Of a stretch of 64,000 nucleotides of DNA, positions 24,001 to 35,200 are shown in pieces. How positions within the stretch are numbered: the stretch's first letter is position 1; each line of letters opens with the position of its first letter. A program made the position numbers and the translations under genes. This stretch comes from Tiliqua scincoides (lineage: Eukaryota; Chordata; Lepidosauria; Squamata; Scincidae), in NCBI RefSeq assembly GCF_035046505.1, contig NC_089824.1, positions 32,120,274 to 32,184,273 on the forward strand. The letters are read 5' to 3'. A model generated the notes under the pieces. That model worked only from the letters and a program-made list of their open reading frames with translations, had not been told where the DNA came from and made no database searches.

Positions 24001-27000
24001 AACAGAGCTGCAGAACCTGGAAGACTCTCCTGGAAGCCAGAAGTGACATCACAAGAAGTGAAGACCAGAGAGGTCAGTGTGCCATGAGAAGAAAAACGTT
24101 GTAAATCTCTGAACTAGGAGGAGGAGGTCAGGCAGAAAAGGAAAGCCCTCGCTGTTTTCGTTTTTATACTTTATCAAGTTTTGAACAAAGGCAGAATTAT
24201 TTATACAGAGGGCCATCAAGAAACAGACCGTCTATATTTGAAACTGTTTACTTGAAAATATGACTTGGAGTGGGTTGTAAAGTCCCACAAATTCAATGAA
24301 ACTTGTTTTCAATATATTCAGGACTGTCTGCCAAGCTGCTCAGGTACCAAACTCCTTATAAGAAGACATAAGGAAAGATGTTTGATTAGGAACACAAGTT
24401 TTCTACATGAATTTGGGCATTAATTCATCCCTCCACTGAGGATACCTGTCTAAGACCTTGCCCCTCTGAGAACGGTACTTGGTAGATACAGTTGACTTTC
24501 GAAAATTAGGAATCTTGCTTCTTTTAGGCACCTTTTTGCTGTTCTCTTTTCCACTCCCACCGTCGCTCTCTGATGTGAGATCTGTATCTCTTTTGGCTTT
24601 GAGAACATTTGGAGCAGTGCCAGTTTTTGAAGAAGAATTTGCCACCTAAAAATAAATATAAGTATATTCATCTCATCTCAAGTATGATGAGATCAAGCTT
24701 CTCATCATACTTGATTTTCAGCTGTTGGCTTTAGAAAGAAGGGCAGCCAGTTAGAAAGACTGACTACATTAGAAGTCACTTAAAACACTATCATCTTTGC
24801 AAATGAATTAACTTCAAAATAAGAACTGCCATTATGAACTCAAGCAGCCACCAGATGAGATATGCCTTCCCCTCCAGCTCCCAACTTACATCAACCAAGC
24901 TCCTGACCTGTTAGCTTCACTGCTTTTGACTCAGATGAGTGCTCTCTTATGTGATCAAACAGTATTGCAGACGCTAATTTGTATTAAATAAATAGAACTA
25001 TGCTAGCTCAGGTGGCCTGTAAATCATACTGACCAGCTCAAGAACACAGGTCTGCTTCAATTCAGAGTAATTGAACCAGAAGCACAGATTACTGGTGATT
25101 TTCAAACATTCCATATCATCCTATCTGCAAGAAACTCCTCAGTGCCTATGACAGAAACCCCAGTCAGGGGTGAAGTCAGGCAATGCAGAACTTTCCAAGG
25201 GGATACTGTAGAGTGCATGTGCATTTTGCGCTCTTGAGCCTCACCAATGCCCAGTGTGAATGAACAGATTCTGTGGCTCCACATGGCACACTAATGGAGA
25301 AGCAAGCTGTTTTTCAGAGAAGCTTATCCACCACTGCTTATCCTCCAACAGAGAAACTGCTGGTACTAATAAAGCCCAGGGCTCCTAGAACACAGCTTAA
25401 AGATCGAGCCCACAGGCTCCTAGAGAGGGTATCTTGAAATTTTGCAAGAAGTAGAGGGAACTATGGGAAAGGGGCTGAAAAAGTGCACGTCACCTCTACT
25501 AAGAAATACCGGAAGGATAATGACCATGTTAATACCACCTCTGCTTGGTTCTGATTGTGTTCTACAAGCTCTGGCTTTACGGTCAGTTGGGGCAAATGTG
25601 TCAGAGATAAATACAATCAACATTTCGCAAGCTCAGCTGACAAACAAAAGATCAGAACTTACTACCTTTTCCAGTAGAAGAGATATTTGATTCTCTAGTT
25701 TTTTAATTCTCATGTCATTGTCAAAATTAATTCTTTCTGGCTCGGAAGAGGAGATAGCGTCCGTGGAAGAACTAGTGGCAGGCCAGTTTGGTATACTCTG
25801 ACGTTGGCGAAACTTAGCTAGCACCTGATCAATATGGGGTGTTATCACCGGCAAATTAACACAAGTCTGTTTGGAAGAATAGACAAACCATAAGTAGCAC
25901 AGGGGAAAACATACACAGATTTTAAGTTTCAGAAAATAAAAATGAAATAAAAATCACAGCACCTCTTCATCATACTTTGGAGAGCTAGATGAAGTCAAGC
26001 AATCCAAGAGGCCCTCTAGGCATTTCAGATCGGATGCATTTGTTTCCATCAAGTTTACTGGTTCACCAAATATATTCCTTCCATCCAGGATGGTTAGCTG
26101 GGGTAAAGCTTGAAGTAGGATCTCTCTGTAGCCTTAAACAACAGACAATACATTTTATTTCCCATTCATTATATTGGAAGTCTAACAAATTCATTTCAGT
26201 ATACCATATTCAGTATACCACATTCTATTCTCTGAAAAGTATGCTCAGTGAAATATTAAATGTTAATCTTATATGATACTGGAAGCGCTGCCCTTAAAGA
26301 CAAATACACAAAGCCACACACTAGGGAGACATCTGTTCATTCACAAACGGGAATGGGTGAGGCTCAGGGTTCCAAGATTCTGCTTGAGGTGTTTGCCATG
26401 GTGAGGATGGCTAGCACCACTGCCTTCAGGTTAGAGGCCATTCTCGTTGGGGAGGGAAACAGCACCATTCCCATGCAGCTATGGGGAAGATCTACACCCT
26501 CCCTCTAGCTTAAAGGTGAAGACAAAATCTGGGATTAGCTGATTTGATGTGGCAGCAGTAGTGCTTGGCAGACAGTTACCCATCACTGACAACACCAGGC
26601 CCCATTCCCAGCACCAAGAAGTTTGGCATTGACCATTTTACTGGTAGATACCACTACAGCCCACCATCCAGTCTTTCCATCTGGCTCCTAATTTGAAAGG
26701 GGAAGGGACTGTCCCCCCAATTATACTTGGTTTCCAATGCCATCTGCAGCGCAGCAGGAAGAATCTCTGCTGACTGCATTCTATGGATGTTTACCTAAGA
26801 CTAAACCCCATTGAATATAGTAGGGCTTACTTCCAAGTAACCATGCACTGAATGGGAAGAAATACAAGACGCTGTCTTATACATAAGAGCAGGGGTGTCC
26901 AAACGTTTTGGCAGGAGGGCCACATCATCTCTCTGACACTGTGTTGGGGGCCCAGGGAAAAAAAGAATTTACATTGCAAATTTGAATACATTTACCTGAA

Positions 27001-29209
27001 TGAATATATTAGAGATGAAACTTACATGAATGAATGAAGGTCTTGCAATAGCTTATGGCCTATAAAAGGTCTTGCACAAAGCAAGGCTGGTCTTTCCTTC
27101 ACTGCCGCTGCTGTATCACAGACATGAAACAGCAAGCAGTGGAGGGAGCCCTTGTCCCACAGCTCACGTGAGAGGTTGAACAGTCACCCTCACGCTGAGA
27201 GCAGTTGTATCGGGCCACCGTAGGCTCAAGCAAGTCTCTGGAGGGCCAGAGGCTCATTGGAGACCGGAGGCTCCCTGCGGGCCGGATTGGGAGTCCCCCT
27301 AGGCCACAAGTGGCCCCTGGGCTGGAGTTTGGGCACCCCTGCATAAGAGGTTCAACTAGCTCATTATTGTCTATTCTGAACAGGCAGTGGCACCCCAAGG
27401 TTTCAAACAAAGGTCTTCCCCAGTCCTACCTGGAGATGCTGGGTATCAAAACTGGGACCTTCTGCATGTAATGCATGGTCTTTACCACTGAACTTTGTCC
27501 CATTCCCTTGGGAGGAACAAAGTGCTAGCAAAAACAGAATATGGCTTGGTTACCAAGGTCAAATTTGGGGAACACCCATTATCTAGTGTACAATTCTTAC
27601 CCGTTTTGGCACACACTGGATTACTTTTTCCACTCTTCTCTAAAGAGAGATTGGTCAGGTACTGTAATCCAGTCAGGCACTGGAGTAAATGGTTGACATT
27701 ACTTATACAATTGCTGTGAAGCTCAATGTGACTGATTTTACATTTAGCTCCACGGAGATCTAAAAGTCCTGCAATAAATTCAGACACAAGTTGTCAAGCA
27801 AACATCACTTGAAAAGAAGAACCAACATCACACTCTGAAATACAATTTTGTCTGACCCATAGCAATATTAAGAAAAAAGGAAACTCCTGCAGTCCCTTTG
27901 GAAAATTTCCCAGATCCATTTGGGGGAGGGGGTAAAACTGGACATTTACGGTTCTCGCAAAGCAGGGAGTTTTAATATCAGGCAGGGAAAGAAAATCACC
28001 TCAAACATTACTTTGAAGATATAACTAAAATATAGCAGGCTATCATTATTTAATTCATTACTAGATCTTTTCTGCCATGTGTGTGAGATGGGTTAGGAAC
28101 AGAAAAGAACTATTTATTTTTCTCCCAAGACACCAAAACTTCTTGGACCAGGTCCAATGCAAAATGCCCACTCAACACTAGAATCATTTTCTATTCTATT
28201 TTCAAGCTACCCTGTTCTCAAGCACCTTTGGTGAAATTATTACAGAACTTATTACAATGGAACATATGCATGGGGGGGGAGAGACACCCATCTGCACCGG
28301 ACTACATGCAGTATAACTCTTGATGAATTAAGTAATACAAACGTTTAAATCAGCCTCATCATTACCTTCATTTAAAATATTTAACATATTTTGAATATTG
28401 CAGGGTACAACCAGCAACTAAGAGCCCAATCCTGTGCTCGGCGGCACGGCTCCGTGCCACCGAGTACTGTCGCAAACATGCCATAAGGCACGTTTGCCAG
28501 CCTCACCGCTGGGCTAACACGGGGCACTTGCCCAGCTTCTGCGGCTCGGCGGTCTCCCGGACCACCAAGCAGCGGCATAGCAAGCGGGGGCAGGGAGGAG
28601 GCGTTCTGGGGAGGGGGAAGGCCAGAGGGGGCGGGCAGGGAGGAGGTGTTCCGGGGAGGTGTGACGCGGGTAGGGGGGCGGGCTGGAGGCATGCCTGGGG
28701 GAGGGATGGGAGGTGGATCTGCGGAGCCCCACTCTGCAGGATCCAAGGCGCTCATGTAGGGCTGCGCGCCCTACAAAAGTGCCTTTACCTTACCACCGAC
28801 CTTTTGGTTGGCAGTAAAGTGAGTGGCCCCCATTGCAGGGCCGCTTACCTTACTCGGGGGAAGGGGATGAAAGTCCCCTTCTCCCGAGACGCCTCCTGCA
28901 GTAGCCTGGGAGGCGCTGGATCTGGCGGCAGACCTTCTCAGTGCCACCGAGTCTGGGCGCCCCGGGCAGCTCAGGATTGGGCTGTAAGCTTTCCAGTATG
29001 ACAGCAAGTTTGTTAAGAGTTCTCTGTCAGTTTCTCTTACCCATAAGATCACATATACGGTTATAAGACAAATTCAGTTTAGTCAAGTTAAATAGCTTTC
29101 CCAGTCCTAGAAAAAAAGGAAAAATGGTAAGATTTACCTATTGCACAGAACACGTTACAACAATTAGAAATACATAAGACACAGGAATTTTTTTAAGTTG
29201 CATATACAA

Positions 29210-29276
<67 letters not shown>

Positions 29277-32200
29277 TTATATATAAAGATAAAAGTTTTA
29301 AGTTGGATTCAAGTGATGGATATATGAAATGGAGTTTTCTTAAAAGTTGTGTTTTAGTTATTTCTGCAATTTACACCCCACCTTTTCAACAGAACAATGG
29401 CCCCGTGTCCCTCACAGCCACCAAAGGAATATCTGTTTGTTGCAGCACCAGGAGCAGCACATACAGACGTGATCTTATGGCCCTGGGCAGGCAGGCTCAA
29501 ATGGAGAACAGCATTCTTTAAAGTAGGTGCAGGAGTAAGAAAAATCAACCTCTACCACCCAGTCAAAGACTGTATTGTATTGGCAACCTTCAGTCTCGAA
29601 AGACTATGGTATCGCGCTCTGAAAGGTGGTTCTGGCACAGCGTCCAGTGTGGCTGAAAAGGCCAATCCGGGAGTGACAATCCCTTCCACACCGGGAGCAA
29701 GTGCAGTCCGTCCCTGGTCTGTCTCCCTGGCTATGGGCCTTCCTTCTTTGCCTCTTAGCCTCAGACTGTTGGCAAAGTGTCTCTTCAAACTGGGAAAGGC
29801 CATGCTGCACAGCCTGCCTCCAAGCGGGCCGCTCAGAGGCCAGGGTTTCCCACTTGTTGAGGTCCATCCCTAAGGCCTTCAGATCCCTCTTGCAGATGTC
29901 CTTGTATCGCAGCTGTGGTCTACCTGTAGGGCGCTTTCCTTGCACGAGTTCTCCATAGAGGAGATCCTTTGGAATCCGGCCATCATCCATTCTCACGACA
30001 TGACCAAGCCAACGCAGGCGTCTCTGTTTCAGCAGTGAATACATGCTAGGGATTCCAGCACGTTCCAGGACTGTGTTGTTTGGAACTTTGTCCTGCCAGG
30101 TGATGCCGAGGATGCGTCGGAGGCAGCGCATGTGGAAAGCGCTCAGTTTCCTCTCCTGTTGTGAGCGAAGAGTCCATGACTCGCTGCAGTACAGAAGTGT
30201 ACTCAGGACGCAAGCTCTGTAGACCTGGATCTTGGTATGTTCCGTCAGCTTCTTGTTGGACCAGACTCTCTTTATGAGTCTGGAAAACGTGGTAGCTGCT
30301 TTACCGATGCGCTTGTTTAGCTCGGTATCGAGAGAATGAGTGTCGGAGATCGTTGAGCCAAGGTACACAAAGTCATGGACAACCTCCAGTTCATGCTCAG
30401 AGATTGTAATGCAGGGAGGTGAGTCCACATCCTGAACCATGACCTGTGTTTTCTTCAGGCTGATTGTCAGTCCAAAATCTTGGCAGGCCTTGCTAAAACG
30501 ATCCATGAGCTGCTGGAGATCTTTGGCAGAGTGGGTAGTGACAGCTGCATCGTCGGCAAAGAGGAAGTCACGCAGACATTTCAGCTGGACTTTGGATTTT
30601 GCTCTCAGTCTGGAGAGGTTGAAGAGCTTTCCGTCTGATCTGGTCCAGAGATAGATGCCTTCTGTTGCAGTTCCAAAGGCCTGCTTCAGCAGGACAGCGA
30701 AGAAAATCCCAAACAAGGTTGGTGCAAGAACACAGCCCTGCTTCACTCCGCTTCGGATGTCAAAAGGGTCTGATGTGGAGCCATCGAAGACAACAGTGCC
30801 CTTCATGTCCTTGTGGAAAGATCTGATGATGCTGAGGAGCCTGGGTGGACATCCAATCTTGGGGAGAATCTTGAAGAGGCCGTCTCTGCTGACCAGGTCG
30901 AAAGCCTTTGTGAGATCTATGAAGGCTATAAAGAGTGGCTGTCGTTGTTCCCTGCATTTCTCCTGCAGTTGTCTAAGGGAGAATACCATATCAGTGGTGG
31001 ACCTGTTGGCTCAGAATCCACACTGCGATTCTGGATAGACGCTCTCTGCAAGTACCTGGAGCCTCTTTAGTACAACTCGGGCAAACAGCTTTCCTACAAC
31101 GCTAAGGAGAGAGATGCCGCGGTAGTTGTTGCAGTCACCCCTGTCACCTTTGTTCTTGTACAGCGTGATGATGTTTGCATCCCTCATGTCTTGAGGTACT
31201 CCACCTTCTCTCCAGCAGAGACAGAGGATTTCATGCAGCTCAATGACGATGATCTCTTTGCAGCATTTTAGGACTTCAGCAGGGATGCTGTCTTTTCCAG
31301 GTGCCTTGCCAAAGGCAAGGGAGTCCAGGGCCACGTGAAGTTCTTCTAGGGTTGGTTCACTGTCAAGCTCTTCCAGCACAGGCAGGCACTCAATGTTGTT
31401 CAGTGCTTCTTCGGTGACTACATTTTCTCTGGAATATAGCTCAGAATAGTGCTGCACCCAGCGTTCCATCTGCTGCACCCGATCCTGGATGACCTCGCCT
31501 GTGGCAGACTTCAGAGGGGCAATTTTCTTCTGTGTTGGACCTAGGGCCTGCTTGATACCATCATACATCCCCTTGATGTTGCCCGTGTCAGCTGCTATCT
31601 GTATCTCGGAACAGAGCTGGAGCCAGTAGTCGTTAGCACATCTCCTGGCAGTCTGTTGGACTTTGCTGCGAGCAGTTCGGAGGACCTGCAGGTTGCGCTC
31701 ACTGGGACAGGCCTTGTATGCTGCTTGAGCTCTCCTCTTTTCCTCAATGACTGGTGTCAACTCCTCAGAGTGGGCTTCAAACCAGTCTGCCGCCTTGTTG
31801 GTCTTCTTGCCGAATATGGACAAGGCGGTGTTGTAAACGGTATTCTTGAAATGTTCCCATCTGTTGGATGCGTTTGCGTCGGCCGGGCCTGGAAGAGATT
31901 CCTCAAGCGCTTGTGCAAATTCCTCCACTTTTCTCTGATCCCGGGTCTTGCTGGTATCAATGCGAGGTCTTCCTTCCTTTTTCGTGTGATACAGTCGCTT
32001 TGTTTGCAGTTTCACTCTGCTGCACACCAGGGAGTGGTCAGCAGACCACCTCTACCACCTCTACCTCCCAGTCAAACCTCTACCTCTCCCAGTCAAACCT
32101 CTCCCAGTCAAACCTCTCCCAGTCAAACCTCTACCACCCAGTCAAAGACTAACCTTCAACTTTGGTTATCAAATTGCAAGACAAGTTTAAGGTACGCAGG

Positions 32201-35200
32201 TTTGCCAGAGCACTCAGTCCTTCAATCCTTTGTATGCAATTTGATGATAGATCTAGATGCTGCAAGTTCAACAAGTGGCCAAGCCTTTCAATCCTGGAGA
32301 TCTGGTTACAGTGCAAGTTGAGTGTGTGAAGTTCTAAACTCAAAGGGAGGTCCGCCAAACTACAATGGAAGAGCAAGCAATTATTGATAGCCATTATTTT
32401 TAAAACTCATGGATAACAAGAACAGACATTTGTATAATACATCAAAGCACACATATCTCTTCACAATAATCCTTGCCTGCAAGGTAGGCAAGGCCCATTC
32501 CCTACTACTAAGCATATGAAGACAGATTGCAACTACTTGCTGATGAAAGCTAGCAGAGCAGAGGTTAGTCATGGTTTTGGGAGAGTGAAATTCCACCTTG
32601 GCTGTGAAACTCACTGGGTAGCCATAGGCCTGGAACTCTCTTCCAGTCTAACCTACCTGTTACAAAAATAAAAGACAGAAAATACAACTCCAGTGTATTT
32701 ATTCCTGTCAGTATTCCCAAGAACTCAAGGCTGCACCTCCATAACTGTTGCTTCTTCCCAATTTATCCTCCCAACAACTTACCAGGTATGTTAGGCTAAG
32801 AGTTGGCAACTGGCCCCAGATCACCCAATGATACTTGAATGTTGAATGGGGATTTGGACCCACATACCCTTGATCCCAACCCAACAGTTTCACCATACAT
32901 CACATTGTGCCATCCCAAGTACTTGAAAAGCGCAATGCAAGAATGAGAAAGTGACCAGCACATGGTCAGGCACACTGTCAGTGAGAGCATACAGTTGTTG
33001 GGGGTCCTGGGGCAATGCCCTAATACAGAAGGTTTTGGGGTCAAACCTAGGCAGGTGAGTCCTTTGACAGGCGTGGGCTCTCAGCCAGTGCTTCCTGTTA
33101 TCATCACTTCACTGCCATGTGGCTCCTTTTCTCCCACAAAGGAAGGGCCAGCACCTCAGTGGAACAGCATCTGCTTTGCATGCAGAATAACCGAGGTTCA
33201 ATCCCAGGGAGCTCCAACCAGGAGAAAGAAAAACAATTTATATCTGAAATCCTGGAGAGCTGCCTGCCTGTCAGAACAAACGGTGTTGAGCTAGATGCAC
33301 CAGCAGATTGTCTCAGGAGAAAGCAGTTTCCAACATTCCATACAACAGGTTCCTCAGTAGCCATTGCATCTGCTCAATATGCATGGTATTCATCCCCCCA
33401 TCTATCCTTTTGCAGTCTGAAAGGCATCATTTTTCATCTATCCAATGCAGAGCCCAGAAGAGCCCCACTGGATCAGGCCTAGGGCCCATCTAGTCTAGCT
33501 TCCTGTATCTTGCAGGGGCCACCTGATGCCTCCAGGAGCACACAAGAAAACAAGAGACCTGCATCCAGGTGCCACTCCCTTGCACCTGGCATTCTGAGGT
33601 AGCCTACTTCTAAAACCAGGGTGTTGCATATATCCATCACCGTTTGTAACCTGTGATGAACTTTCCCTCCAGAAATCTGTCCAAACCCCTCTTAAAGGCA
33701 TCCAGATGCCTTTAAGGCCAGATGCCATCCCCACATGCTGTGGCAAGAAGTCCTACAGACTAATGACACAATGGGAAAAGAAATGTTCTGTTCTAACTCT
33801 CCCAACACTCCATTTTAGTGGATGTCCCTTGGTTCTGGTGTTGTATGAGAAGGAAAAGTACATCCCTCTATCTATGCATAATTTTGTATGTCTCAATCAT
33901 GTCCCATCCCCTCAGGTGACTCTTTTCTAGACCACTGGTTCCCAATCCATGGACCACCAGTGGTCTGTGAGGCCCTGAGAAGTGGTCCGTGAAGTCCCAG
34001 GATAAAAGACTGCCTTTATTCACTTCCAGCATCTTGCTGAGCATGCACTCCTCCACAGACCACTAGAAAAGGCGGAGAACGAAACGCCCACAGCCGCAGC
34101 TAGCAACAAAAGTGGCAAGCCACCAATCTTCTCTACAAATAATACACCTAATAAATCTCTAATTATTACAATAATTGTATATTATACAATATTATACAAT
34201 TATAGGGGAAGTATATTATATATGTTATACAGGTATGTGTTACTTAATGACAGGGATACCTTCTCCAGTCCAGGTTGTTATGCAAATGTTGGGTTGTTTA
34301 GCAAACTTTCAGCCCAATCTAGTGCCTTTGTTGTGTAAACAGACACTCCCTGGCTGCACAGGCTTCTGGAGATAGATTGCCTCTTCTTTGCATTAAGAGC
34401 CTCTTTGTTGTGTAAAGATACACACTGCTGCAGGCTATGGGAGACCTGACTGCCTCATTAAGAGCCTCTTCCTTGTGCACACCTCTGTTGTGTACTGCAC
34501 TGTTGTGCGGGCTATGGGACCACTGCTGTGCAAGCTACAGGAGACCTGACTGCCTCTTTGTTATGCTTTGACCACCGTCATATATGCGGTCCATCGCTAA
34601 GCGGAAGGCTGTTAAGTGATGCATGGTATTCTATAGTATAGGGGGTGGGGTGAAGGGTTGCACGTGGTCTGTGCCGGTTCCAATTTTTGCCACAGTGGTC
34701 CGCGGGCTCCTAAAGGATGAGAGCCCCTGGCTAAGACTGAAGAGCCCCAAGCACTGCAGCCTTTCCTCACCAGGGAGGTGCCCCAGCCAGCCCCAGCCTA
34801 GAAAATAACAGACGCCACATGGCTGAGCTCCAGCACCCAGTCAAGCTTGGTGCTGTAGTGCTCTGGCCCCCGCTCAGCCACATGTGTTGGGGTGCGAGCT
34901 AAGGAGGCAATGCTATCCACATTTACCTGGGAGAAGGGACGTGGGGTGGGTGGGGAGGCAGGTGAGGCAGAGCCTCCCCACCAGTCCCTTGAAAAGCACC
35001 GCCACCATGGGAAGCACCCACAACCCACGTGCGAAGCTTGGGTGCCTCCCACGGTGGCAGTACTTTTCGAAGGACTCTGGTGGGGAGGCTCTGCCTCACC
35101 TGCCTCCCCACCCACCCCATGTCTCTATCTGGGAGTAAGCCCCATTGACTATAATGGGGCTTACTTCTGAGTAGACACTCATAGACTGGGCTGTAAGCCC

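Larger units (their letters stand above)
29547..32150. repeat. 25-bp target-site duplication flanking LINE copy 2
   Basis: 29547-29571 and 32126-32150 carry the same 25 bp (AACCTCTACCACCCAGTCAA then AGACT). The right copy reaches into the LRRCC1 exon 2 splice donor region. Confidence 0.92.

Noticed and set aside
29211-29276. CRISPR-like or regulatory tandem array
   Set aside because: A pure tetranucleotide microsatellite in an intron.
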